Shown here one piece after another: positions 1 through 10,700 of a DNA stretch of 64,000 nucleotides. Positions within the stretch are counted from its first letter, which is position 1. Each line of letters starts with the position of its first letter. The position numbers and the translations under genes were made by a program. The stretch is from Bos javanicus (taxonomy: Eukaryota; Chordata; Mammalia; Artiodactyla; Bovidae): NCBI RefSeq assembly GCF_032452875.1, contig NC_083868.1:40094537-40158536 (forward strand). The letters are read 5' to 3'. A model generated the notes under the pieces. That model did no database searches. It saw nothing but the letters and a program-made list of their open reading frames with translations, and was not told where the DNA came from.

Positions 1-441
1 CTCCTGCCCCCAATCCCTCCCAGCATCAGAGTCTTTTCCAATGAGTCAACTCTTTGCATGAGGTGGCCAAAGTACTGGAGTTTCAGCTTTAGCATCATTC
101 CTTCCAAAGAAATCCCAGGGCTGATCTCCTTCAGAGTGGACTGGTTGGATCTCCGTGCAGTCCAAGGGACTCTCAAGAGTCTTCTCCAACACCACAGTTC
201 AAAAGCATCAATTCTTCGGCACTCAGCCTTCTTCACAGTCCAACTCACATCCATACATGACCACAGGAAAACCATAGCCTTGGCTAGATGAACCTTTGTT
301 GGCAAAGTAATGTCTCTGCTTTTGAATATGCTATCTAGGTTGGTCATAACTTTCCTTCCAAGGAGTAAGCGTCTTTTCATTTCATGGCTGCAGTCACCAT
401 CTGCAGTGATTTTGGAGCCCAGAAAAATAAAGTCTGACACT
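1..441 (-). mobile_element. BovB LINE fragment, cut by the window edge
   Basis: The reverse complement encodes the C-terminal part of the BovB ORF2 protein, downstream of the reverse transcriptase core. The match stops at AAAGTCTGACACT near 440, after which the sequence no longer follows other BovB copies in the window, so this is the 5' truncation point. The 3' end of the element lies before base 1. Frameshifts break the frame, so it is a dead copy. Confidence 0.9.
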
Positions 442-689
442 AGCACAGTGCATTCTTACATACTTCAATAAACAAAATGCTTCCAAAATATGAATATACT
501 TGAATATACAAACTGATGTTTGTGCATGTATGTGAATACATACAAAAATATAATCAGTACTAAGAACAATTTCTAAATAAACTATCTTTTTGTGAAATCT
601 TTCAACCAAGAATAATCAATCTCCCTATATACCTAAGAAAACGGAATGACTTTCTCAAAGAAATACAAGAATGACAATACGGGTGAACT

Positions 690-1124
690 TGTAAGACTTT
701 ATGCTAAGTGAAATAAGCTAGATAAAAATAGACAAATATTGTATGATCTCATTTATATGGGGAATCTGAAAAAAAAAATAGAGCCACATTCATAGTAACA
801 GAGAACAGAGAACCAGATGATGATTATCCAGAGACTAGGATGTGGGGAAGGGAGGATAGAATTACAGAAAAATAAAGTAGAATAGTGTTTATCAGTAGAT
901 GAGGGGAGGGAAGCCGGGTGATGGGAAGTTGCTCTTTAGTGGATACATAATTTCACTTTTGCAAGATGAGAATTTTGGTTGGTGATACTGGTTACACCAG
1001 AACATGAATATACATAACACTGTTGAAAGGTACACTTAAAGTGGTTAAAATAGTACTGTGTCTAAGTGAAGTGTTCTGTATATCTGTTAGACCTTTCCTA
1101 CCAATGTTAAAAAAAAAAAAAAAG
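690..1124 (+). mobile_element. Old L1 3'UTR fragment (L1M type)
   Basis: The stretch starts with the GCTAAGTGAAATAAGC motif of old mammalian L1 3' ends, continues through a purine-rich part and TTTTGCAAGATGAG, and ends with ACACTTAAAGTGGTTAAAAT and a short A run at 1110-1123. It is noncoding and diverged; the subfamily was not determined. Confidence 0.7.
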
Positions 1125-2660
1125 TTTGACTATATTTCAGAGTTCTATAAAGTAGTTTTTCTGTCAGTGAAAGTAATCGTTAAACAAGAATAAAACTGAC
1201 ATTTGAGAAATTATGACTGCCTTCCTTCTTCACAGTGCAGTCTTTCTTTTAGAGTGTAGTCATTACTGAAAATGTATGCTTCAAAGCGTAAAGTCAGAGT
1301 AACATTTTACAACACAGATTTATTTATTAATGTATTCTTTTTTACTCAGACATCACACTATGGAATAACTATTGTGTTGATAGAAATTTTTGCCTCCATG
1401 CATAAATTCAGAGATTAGAAAACAAATAGACCACAGGTGTGAAAATAGGTAACAATAGAAAATAGCTTCTGAATTTGCCTTTTTTTCCCTGTAATGACAA
1501 CGTTGAATTATTAAACTAAAATAGAACATTTCACTAATTTTAAGGACAATTCCTGGTGCAAAGAGTGTACAACTGCTGTCCAAGTGTTGTGAACAGCATG
1601 GAAACTGAATAAACAGTGATATACAATATTACATGAAATTAGACTTAAAAGTAATTAGACATCAAAATCATGACTACTTGCAAAATGGCTATCAAATATT
1701 GTTTTATGAGAAGCTCCCCATTGTGGAGCAAATGAGAGAACAGTTTCTAGCCCCACTCAAAGCAGATACGAATTTTCCTTTCTTAAAAATTCTAAATGAA
1801 TATTCTGTCCTACAGGTTTCTGATGTATCCAGATATTAGTATGGCAACACAATACACCAACAAACAAAAAGATAAATCCATGTAAAGTGAGTTTATGGAA
1901 GGCATACAAAACTCTACAAGAGACAGAAATCATAAAGCATGTTGAAAATAGAAACTTTCCCGTACATTGAGCTTTAAACAGGGTTACTTAAAGATTTTGA
2001 ACAGGTATATGAGCAAAGAAGAGATATTTGACAACAAGCTAAACCAATAAGGAAATTAATGAGGATGAGAACTTGTTCAATTAATGATAATTCCAGTTGT
2101 CAACAAAAAGTTCTCAGTGATATGATTAATATTTACCACAAGGTCTTTAGCAAAAAAACAAAATAACTAGAAATTGTTAGAACTAAATTAATATTACTTA
2201 TTACTGATTTTATTCACACATACATTTAACAATGCATAGTGTTTTCATTATAAGCATGGGTATATTAATTTATCTCATTCCTCTTACCATAGAGTTTAAT
2301 TGGCTGGAATGTATGCCTAATATAAGGTCTAATAAGCTTGTTTGGATTTTAAAGTTTAATTGCGTTGATAGGATTCTGTGTTACCCATGGACCTTACTTG
2401 AGGTTGCAAGATACTAATGCCCATTTAATTAAAACAGTAGATAAAGGTTAAATGGGCTATAGGTTTCAGATCTTTATATTGATGTATTATAGGCAACAGA
2501 AGGTAGTGTAGATAATGGCACTGCCTATTAGAGTGGTATTCCATGTACCAAAGATATTCTTAGCTTGTCATATTAAAAATATATGTTCAAAATTATTATT
2601 TTTAAAGAGGAAAATATTCTTTGTCATAAATTAGGTAACCACAGATGCATGGGTTTATCT
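1125..2660. other. AT-rich stretch, nothing recognised
   Basis: About 1.5 kb of AT-rich sequence in which I recognise no repeat family and no coding signal. The short open frames at 1353-1583, 1633-1839 and 2232-2417 show no known protein motif and are best regarded as chance. Confidence 0.5.
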
Positions 2661-2679
2661 CTGGACTTTCTATCTTTAT

Positions 2680-3291
2680 GGTAGCCAGGACAAGGAAGCA
2701 ACCTAAATGTCATCAACAGAGGAATGGATAAAGATGAAATATGTGTATACAACAGAATATTACTCAGCCATAAAAAAGCACAAAATAATGCCATCTGCAG
2801 CAATATGGATGGACCTAGAGTTCACTTCACTGAGGAAGTGATGGACCTTCACTGATAGACCTTCACTTCACTTCAGTGAAGTAAGTCTTACTTACTTGAC
2901 TTACTTCACTCAGTGACGTAAGTCAGGCACAGAAAGCCAAATATCATATCATATCACTTATATGTGGAACCTAAAATAATGGTGCAAATGTACTTAGTTA
3001 CAAAACAGAAAAATTACTTATGGTTACCATGCAATAAGGGGGAGGGATAAATTGATAAATTGGGATTGACATATATAAACTACTATATATAAAAATGATA
3101 ACAAATAAGAACCTACTGTATAGTACAGGGAATTCTACTCAATACTCTGTAACAGCCTATATGGGAAAATAATATATTTTAAAAAAGGGTGGATGCATGT
3201 ATATGTATGAATGATTGACTTTGCTGTACATCTGAAACTAACAGAATGTTGTAAATCAACTATATTCCAATAAAAATTTGAAAAAAAAAAG
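2680..3291 (+). mobile_element. Old L1 3' end (L1M type) with a local palindromic expansion
   Basis: The beginning encodes the decayed C-terminus of L1 ORF2 (the AGCAACCTAAATGTC and GAATATTACTCAGCCATAAAAA signatures), followed by an L1 3'UTR and an A-rich tail near 3279-3291. Between 2820 and 2930 the usual GAGTGAAGTAAGTCAG segment is replaced by a longer block of repeated and inverted copies of that motif. Confidence 0.8.
2875..2910. repeat. 12-bp perfect inverted repeat inside the L1 fragment
   Basis: The left arm AGTGAAGTAAGT (2875-2886) and right arm ACTTACTTCACT (2899-2910) are perfect complements separated by 12 bp. Further GAAGT/ACTTC copies flank it. It appears to be a local rearrangement of a normal L1 motif. 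Confidence 0.85.
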
Positions 3292-3359
3292 GAAAACTAA
3301 ATGTTAGCATTGAATAAAAATAAGGCAAAAAGAGATTAAAAACATTAACAGTGAGCACT

Positions 3360-3535
3360 AGAAACATGTTAAGAGTAGATTAAGTGCATTCATCATACAC
3401 ACAAATGGAACCTATGTGAAGGGATGATATGTAAATTAGCTTGACTGGAGTAATATCTGTACTAAGTATATATATATATATATATATTAAATCATGTTGT
3501 ACATCTTAAATATATACATTTTTATTAAAAGTATA
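3360..3535 (+). mobile_element. Old L1 3' terminal fragment with TA microsatellite
   Basis: GTTAAGAGTAGATTAAG at the start and CATGTTGTACATCTTAAATA near the end match the terminal region of old L1 3'UTRs. An alternating TA run at 3467-3488 has expanded inside it. Confidence 0.6.
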
Positions 3536-3566
3536 CAAAAACATTATAACAAAAATAACATTACCT

Positions 3567-4018
3567 AATTTCAGAAATGTACTGGGTTATTTTTAAGTTC
3601 ATCCTTTAATATGTGTTGGAGAAGACTCTTGAGAGTCCCTTGGACTGCAAGGAGATCCAACCAGTCCATTCTAAAGGAGATCAGTCCTGGGTGTTCATTG
3701 GAAGGACTGATGCTAAAGCTGAAACTCCAATACTTTGGCCACCTCATGCGAAGAGTTGACTCATTGGAAAAGATTCTGATGCTGGGAGGGATTGGGGGCA
3801 GGAGGAGAAGGGGACCACAGTGGATGAGATGGCTGGATGGCATCACCCACTCGATGGACATGAGTTTGGGTAAACTCCGGGAGTTGGTGATGGACAGGGA
3901 GGCCTGGCGTGCTGCGATTCATTGGGGTCGCAAAGAGTCAGACACGACTGAGCGACTGAACTGAGCTGAATTTCAGAAATGAACTGGGTTCTTATTTTTA
4001 AGTGCATCCTTTAATATG
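3567..4018. repeat. Long imperfect target-site duplication flanking a BovB
   Basis: The left copy 3567-3613 (47 bp) and right copy 3969-4018 (50 bp) share the same sequence order, from AATTTCAGAAATG to CATCCTTTAATATG, with about two substitutions and a 3-bp length difference. They bracket the BovB insertion exactly, so they are read as its target-site duplication. Confidence 0.85.
3614..3968 (+). mobile_element. BovB 3' end, 5'-truncated
   Basis: It carries the C-terminal ORF2 coding region and the short BovB 3' end, finishing CGACTGAACTGAGCTGAA. An open frame of 117 codons (3611-3964) spans it but has no upstream reverse transcriptase, so the copy is dead on arrival. Direct repeats of about 48 bp flank it. 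Confidence 0.9.
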
Positions 4019-4251
4019 AATTTAATATTTGGGAAAATATAAATATATTCTAGTAATTCTAATGAAAATTAGAATTTTAGTATTTTTGAAAAGGGAATCA
4101 TTAAATATATAGTAGCATAATAAGCAGGAGTTATTAGAGGGAAAAATATTTTTTTCCCAGAAAATGTCTTTGATTTTAGTATATAATGTACATTATAATG
4201 GGAAACATTTCAATAGTACTCGTAATGAAACAATAGCTTCAGGGGAGGAGC

Positions 4252-4262
4252 CAAGATGGCGG
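4252..4262 (+). promoter_or_regulatory. YY1-type motif at the L1 5' end
   Basis: CAAGATGGCGG sits about ten bases into the element. In human L1 an equivalent sense-strand site at the same place binds YY1 and fixes the transcription start. Position and sequence match; binding in this species is inferred. Confidence 0.7.
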
Positions 4263-4899
4263 AGGAGTAGGACGGGGAGAACACTTTCTCCCCCACAAAT
4301 TCATCAAAAGAGCATTTAAACGTCGAGTAAATTCCACAAAACAACTTCTGAATGCCGGCAGAGGACATCAGGCACCCAGAAAAGCAACCCAACTCTTCGA
4401 AAGGAGCGCGACTGAACAAGTAAGCCTAAAAAAAAAAAAAAAAAAAAAGTGTCCTCCACCGTGCCCTTTGAGTCAGGGCGGAAACCAGATACTGAAGAGA
4501 CTAGCAAACAGAAGAAGATATAACAGAGGGAAACGCCTTGGAAGCTACAGGCAATAGATCAAAACCCTGTGGTTACTACGGACTACATAGGAAGGGGCCT
4601 ATAGATCTTGAGAAATATAAATCTGACCAAGGAACTAGCCAAAAATGAACTGAACCCACAACACCCACAAAAAAAGAAACAAAAAAAATCCTAGATATAT
4701 TTTTATTATTTTTACGATCATTCTTTCTTTTTTTTTTTTAATTAAAAAAAAAAAATTTTAAGTCCTCTATTGTTCCTTTAATTTTCACTTTTATAACCTA
4801 TTACTTTGCAAAAAAAAAAAAAAGACCCTATTTTTTTCTTCTTCAGCAAACTTCATATATGTATATTTTATAATTTTTTGACCTTGTTGTTTTTTTTTG

Positions 4900-5815
4900 T
4901 TGTTGTTGGTTTTTGTTTTTTTCTTCTTTTCTTTAACATTGTATTTTTGAAATTCCAAACTCTACTCTAGATTTTTAATTTTCGCTTTTTGGTATATGTT
5001 ATCAATTTTGTACCTATAGTTTTTTTTTATATAATTTCTGTGATTTTTTTTTTTCTTCTTCTTCTCTGTTTCTTTCTCTTCTTCTTTTATATAACATTGT
5101 ATAGCTGAAATTCCAAACTTTACTCTAGATTTTCAATTTATGCTTTTTGGTATTTGATATCAATTTTGTACCTGTATTTTCTTTATAATTTTTGTGACAT
5201 TGTTCGTATTTGTTTGTTTGTTTTCTCTCTTTATTTTTCTTCTTCTTCTTTTTTTTTTTTTTTTTTAACATTGTATTTTTGAAATTCCAAACTCTACTCT
5301 AGATTTTTAATTTTTGCTTTCTGGTATTAGTTATCAATTTTGTACCTGTACTTTCTTGTTTTTGTTTGTTCATTTTTTCTCTCTTTCTTTTCCTTCTTCT
5401 TTTCTTTAACATCGTATTTTTGAAATTCCAAACTCTACTCTAGATTTTTAATTTTCGCTCTCTGGTATTAGTTATCAATTTTGTACCTGTACTTTCTTTA
5501 TAATTTTCGCGACCTTGTTTGTTTTTGTTTGTTCGTTCTTTCTCTCTTTCTTTTCCTTCTTCTTTTCTTCAACATCATATTTTTGAAATTCCAAACTCTA
5601 CTCTAGATTTTTAATTTTCGCTTTCTGGTATTAGTTATCAATTTTGTACCTGTACTTTCTTTATAATTTTCGCGACCTTGTTTGTTTTTGTTTGTTCGTT
5701 CTTTCTCTCTTTCTTTTCCTTCTTCTTTTCTTTAACATCGTATTTTTGAAATTCCAAACTCTACTCTAGATTTTTAATTTTTGCTTTTATGTATTTGTTA
5801 CCAATTTTGTACCTT
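4900..5815 (+). repeat. T-rich tandem array in the L1 5'UTR, six units of about 160 bp
   Basis: The core GAAATTCCAAACTCTACTCT recurs six times, anchored at 4952, 5110, 5284, 5425, 5588 and 5751 (spacings 158, 174, 141, 163 and 163 bp). Each unit also contains a TATCAATTTTGTACC block and a run of T-rich CTT/TTC sequence. The last units are nearly identical; the earlier ones carry small indels. Confidence 0.9.
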
Positions 5816-5849
5816 TAAGGACCCAATCTTCAGGACCCATTTTTCACTA

Positions 5850-6290
5850 GGGAGTGAGATTACTGGCTTAACTGCTCTCTCTCCCTTTGGACCCTCCTTT
5901 TTCTCCACCAGGTCGCCTGTGTCTCCTCCCTAACCCCTCTCTACTCTACCCAACTCTGTGAATTTCTGTGTGTTCCAGACGGTGGAGAACACTTAGGGAA
6001 CTGATTACTGGCTGGATCTGTCTCCCTCCTTTTCATTCCCCCCTTTTATCCTTCTGGCCACCTCTGTTACCTTCCTCCTTCTTCTCTTCTCTGTATAACC
6101 CCGTGAACATCTCTGAGTGGTCCAGTTGTGGAGTGCACATAAGGAAGTGACTACTGGCTAGCCCACTCTCTCCACTATTGATTCACCTCATCTCATTTGG
6201 GTCACCTCTAACTCCCTCCTCCCTCTTCTCTTCTCCATGTAACCCTGTGAACCTCTCTGAGTGACCCTCACTGTAGAGAAACTTATCATC
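5850..6290 (+). repeat. Second tandem array in the L1 5'UTR, about 145-bp units
   Basis: GTGAA-T/C-CTCTG-type anchors occur at 5958, 6103 and 6247 (spacings 145 and 144 bp). Each is followed by a diverged GGGAACTGATTACTGGCT-like block and a C/T-rich stretch. A partial earlier unit is visible at 5850-5880. Units are more diverged than those of the upstream array. Confidence 0.8.
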
Positions 6291-6812
6291 TTTAATGTAG
6301 ATGTTTTATCAATGGTGCTGTATAGAAGGAGAAGTTTTGAAACTACTGTAAAAAATAAGACCGATAATCGGAAGCAGGAGACTTAAGTCCAAACCCTGAC
6401 TCCAGGGAACTCCTGACTCCAAGGAACATTCATTGACAGGAGCTCATCAAATGCCTCCATACCGACACTGAAACCAAGCACCACACAAGGGCCAATAAGT
6501 TCCAGGGCAAGACATACCAAGCAAATTCTCCAGCAACAAAGGAATACAGTCCTGAGCTTCAAGATACAGGCTGCCCAAAATCACCCCAAAACTATAGACA
6601 TCTCATAACTCATTACTGGACATTTCATTGCACTCCAGAGAGAAGAAATACAGCTCCACCCACCAGAACACCAACACAAGCTTCCCTAACCAGGAAACCT
6701 CGACAAGCCACCTGTACAAACCCACACACAGTGAGGAAACGCCATAATAAAGAGAACTCCACAAACTGCCAGAATACAGAAAGGATACCCCAAACTCAGC
6801 AATTTAAACAAG

Positions 6813-7739
6813 ATGAAGAGACAGAGGAATACTCAGCAGATAAAGGAACAGGATAAATGCCCACCAAACCAAACAAAAGAGGAAGAGATAGGGAATCTAC
6901 CTGATAAGGAATTCCGAATAATGATAGTGAAATTGATCCAAAATCTTGAAACTAAAATGGAATCACAGATAAATAGCCTGGAGACAAGGATTGAGAAGAT
7001 GCAAGAAAGGTTTAACAAGGACCTAGAAGAAATAAAAAAGAGTCAATATATAATGAATAATGCAATAAGTGAAATTAAAAACACTCTGGAGGCAACAAAT
7101 AGTAGAATAACAGAGGCAGAAGACAGGATTAGTGAATTAGAAGATAGAATGGTAGAAATAAATGAATCAGAGAGGATAAAAGAAAAACGAATTAAAAGAA
7201 ATGAGGACAATCTCAGAGACCTCCAGGACAATATTAAACGCTACAACATTCGAATCATAGGGGTTCCAGAAGAAGAAGACAAAAAGAAAGACCATGAGAA
7301 AATACTTGAGGAGATAATAGTGGAAAACTTCCCTAAAATGGGGAAGGAAATAATCACCCAAGTCCAAGAAACCCAGAGAGTACCAAACAGGATAAACCCA
7401 AGGAGAAACACCCCAAGACACATATTAATCAAATTAACAAAGATCAAACACAAAGAACAAATATTAAAAGCAGCAAGGGAAAAACAACAAATAACACACA
7501 AGGGAATTCCCATAAGGATAACAGCTGATCTTTCAATAGAAACTCTTCAAGCCAGGAGGGAATGGCAAGACATACTTAAAATGATGAAAGAAAATAACCT
7601 ACAGCCCAGATTATTGTACCCAGCAAGGATCTCATTCAAGTATGAAGGAGAAATCAAAAGCTTTTCAGACAAGCAAAAGCTGAGAGAATTCTGCACCACC
7701 AAACCAGCTCTCCAACAAATACTAAAGGATATTCTCTAG
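6813..7739 (+). CDS. L1-BT ORF1 protein (RNA-binding nucleic acid chaperone)
   Basis: An open frame of 308 aa. L1 ORF1 proteins form trimers that coat the L1 RNA in cis to make the cytoplasmic ribonucleoprotein needed for retrotransposition. The sequence shows the expected order: a short polar N-terminus (1-35), a long heptad-rich coiled coil (about 40-135, with LETRIEKMQ and RISELEDRM), an RRM-like domain (about 143-235, with YNIRIIGVPE at 144-153 and RRNTPRHILIKL at 197-208), and a basic C-terminal domain (about 240-300). Length is somewhat below human ORF1p (338 aa), the difference lying mainly before the coiled coil. The start is the first ATG of the frame in an AACAAGATGA context. The gene is followed after 51 bp by ORF2 in the same transcript. 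No stop or frameshift is present. Confidence 0.93.
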   Translation: MKRQRNTQQIKEQDKCPPNQTKEEEIGNLPDKEFRIMIVKLIQNLETKMESQINSLETRIEKMQERFNKDLEEIKKSQYIMNNAISEIKNTLEATNSRITEAEDRISELEDRMVEINESERIKEKRIKRNEDNLRDLQDNIKRYNIRIIGVPEEEDKKKDHEKILEEIIVENFPKMGKEIITQVQETQRVPNRINPRRNTPRHILIKLTKIKHKEQILKAAREKQQITHKGIPIRITADLSIETLQARREWQDILKMMKENNLQPRLLYPARISFKYEGEIKSFSDKQKLREFCTTKPALQQILKDIL

Positions 7740-7790
7740 ACAGGAAACACAAAAACTGTGTATAAACTCGAACCCAAAACAATAAAGTAA
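7740..7790 (+). other. L1 inter-ORF spacer
   Basis: 51 bp between the ORF1 stop and the ORF2 ATG, ending with stop codons directly before the start (TAAAGTAAATGG). In L1s ORF2 is translated at low level from the bicistronic RNA, probably by termination-reinitiation; the short A-rich spacer fits that arrangement. Confidence 0.8.
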
Positions 7791-10700
7791 ATGGCAACGG
7801 GAACATACTTATCAGTAATTACCTTAAATGTAAATGGGTTGAATGCCCCAACCAAAAGACAAAGACTGGCTGAATGGATACAAAAACAAGACCCCTACAT
7901 ATGTTGTCTACAAGAGACCCACCTCAAAACAGGGGACACATACAGACTGAAAGTGAAGGGCTGGAAAAAGATTTTCCATGCAAATAGGGACCAAAAGAAA
8001 GCAGGAGTAGCAATACTCATATCAGATAAAATAGACTTTAAAACAAAGGCGGTGAAAAGAGACAAAGATGGTCACTACATAATGATCAAAGGATCAATCC
8101 AAGAAGAAGATATAACAATTATAAACATATATGCACCCAACACGGGAGCACCACAGTACGTAAGACAAATGCTAACAAGTATGAAAGGAGAAATTAACAA
8201 TAACACAATAATAGTGGGAGACTTTAATACCCCACTTACACCTATGGATAGATCAACTAAACAGAAAATTAACAAGGAAACACAAACTTTAAACGATACA
8301 ATAGACCAGTTAGACCTAATTGATATCTATAGGTCATTTCATCCCAAAACAATGAATTTCACCTTTTTCTCAAGCGCACATGGAACCTTCTCCAGGATAG
8401 ATCACATCCTGGGCCATAAAGCTAGCCTTGGTAAATTCAAAAAAATAGAAATCATTCCAAGCATTTTTTCTGACCACAACGCAGTAAGATTAGATCTCAA
8501 TTACAGGAGAAAAACTATTAAAAATTCCAACATATGGAGGCTGAACAACACGCTGCTGAATAACCAACAAATCACAGAAGAAATCAAAAAAGAAATCAAA
8601 ATTTGCATAGAAACGAATGAAAATGAAAACACAACAACCCAAAACCTGTGGGACACGGTAAAAGCAGTCCTAAGGGGAAAGTTCATAGCAATACAGGCAC
8701 ACCTCAAGAAACAAGAAAAAAGTCAAATAAATAACCTAACTCTACACCTAAAGCAACTAGAAAAGGAAGAAATGAAGAACCCCAGGGTTAGTAGAAGGAA
8801 AGAAATCTTAAAAATTAGAGCAGAAATAAATGCAAAAGAAACAAAAGAGACCATAGCAAAAATCAACAAAACCAAAAGCTGGTTCTTTGAAAGGATAAAT
8901 AAAATTGACAAACCATTAGCCAGACTCATCAAGAAACAAAGGGAGAAAAATCAAATCAACAAAATTAGAAACGAAAATGGAGAGATCACAACAGACAACA
9001 CAGAAATACAAAGGATCATAAGAGAGTACTATCAACAATTATATGCCAATAAAATGGACAACGTGGAAGAAATGGACAAATTCTTAGAAAAGTACAACTT
9101 TCCAAAACTGGACCAGGAAGAAATAGAAAATCTTAACAGACCCATCACAAGCATGGAAATTGAAACTGTAATCAAAAATCTTCCAGCAAACAAAAGCCCC
9201 GGTCCAGACGGCTTCACAGCTGAATTCTACCAAAAATTTAGAGAAGAGCTAACACCTATCCTGCTCAAACTCTTCCAGAAAATTGCAGAGGAAGGTAAAC
9301 TTCCAAACTCATTCTATGAGGCCACCATCACCCTAATACCAAAACCTGACAAAGATCCCACAAAAAAAGAAAACTACAGGCCAATATCACTGATGAACAT
9401 AGATGCAAAAATCCTTAACAAAATTCTAGCAATCAGAATCCAACAACACATTAAAAAGATCATACACCATGATCAAGTGGGCTTTATCCCAGGGATGCAA
9501 GGATTCTTCAATATCCGCAAATCAATCAATGTAATACACCACGTTAACAAATTGAAAAATAAAAACCATATGATTATCTCAATAGATGCAGAGAAAGCCT
9601 TTGACAAAATTCAACATCCATTTATGATAAAAACTCTCCAGAAAGCAGGAATAGAAGGAACATACCTCAACATAATAAAAGCTATATATGACAAACCCAC
9701 TGCAAACATTATCCTCAATGGTGAAAAATTGAAAGCATTTCCTCTAAAGTCAGGAACAAGACAAGGGTGCCCACTTTCACCATTACTACTCAACATAGTT
9801 TTGGAAGTTTTGGCCACAGCAATCAGAGCAGAAAAAGAAATAAAAGGAATCCAAATTGGAAAAGAAGAAGTAAAACTCTCACTATTTGCAGATGACATGA
9901 TCCTCTACATAGAAAACCCTAAAGAGTCCACCAGAAAATTACTAGAAATAATCAATGACTATAGTAAAGTTGCAGGATATAAAATCAACACACAGAAATC
10001 CCTTGCATTCCTATACACTAATAATGAGAAAACAGAAAGAGAAATTAAGGAAACAATTCCATTCACCATTGCAACGGAAAGAATAAAATACTTAGGAATA
10101 TATCTACCTAAAGAAACTAAAGACCTATATATAGAAAACTATAAAACACTGGTGAAAGAAATCAAAGAGGAAACTAATAGATGGAGAAATATACCATGTT
10201 CATGGATTGGAAGAATCAATATAGTGAAAATGAGTATACTACCCAAAGCAATTTATAGATTCAACGCAATCCCTATCAAGCTACCAACAGTATTCTTCAC
10301 AGAGCTAGAACAAATAATTTCACAATTTGTATGGAAATACAAAAAACCTCGAATAGCCAAAGCGATCTTGAGAAAGAAGAATGGAACTGGAGGAATCAAC
10401 TTACTTGACTTCAGGCTCTACTACAAAGCCACAGTTATCAAGACAGTATGGTACTGGCACAAAGACAGAAATATTGATCAATGGAATAAAATAGAAAGCC
10501 CAGAGATAAATCCACGCACATATGGACACCTTATCTTCGACAAAGGAGGCAAGAATATACAATGGATTAAAGACAATCTCTTTAACAAGTGGTGCTGGGA
10601 AATCTGGTCAGCCACTTGTAAAAGAATGAAACTGGACCACTTTCTAACACCATACACAAAAATAAACTCAAAATGGATTAAAGATCTAAACGTAAGACCA

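Larger units (their letters stand above)
4243..6812 (+). promoter_or_regulatory. L1-BT 5'UTR (internal promoter region)
   Basis: About 2.57 kb of noncoding sequence between the element's first base and the ORF1 ATG. Full-length L1s carry an internal RNA polymerase II promoter here. It contains a YY1-type motif at the start, a 20-A run at 4429-4448, a T-rich tandem array (about 4900-5815), a second C/T-rich tandem array (about 5850-6290), and an A-rich leader up to the ATG. No host gene is visible inside it. Confidence 0.85.

Noticed and set aside
4900..5815. CRISPR-like array (regularly spaced repeats)
   Set aside because: The units are about 160 bp tandem repeats without distinct short repeats and unique spacers, lie in a mammalian L1 5'UTR, and have no cas genes.
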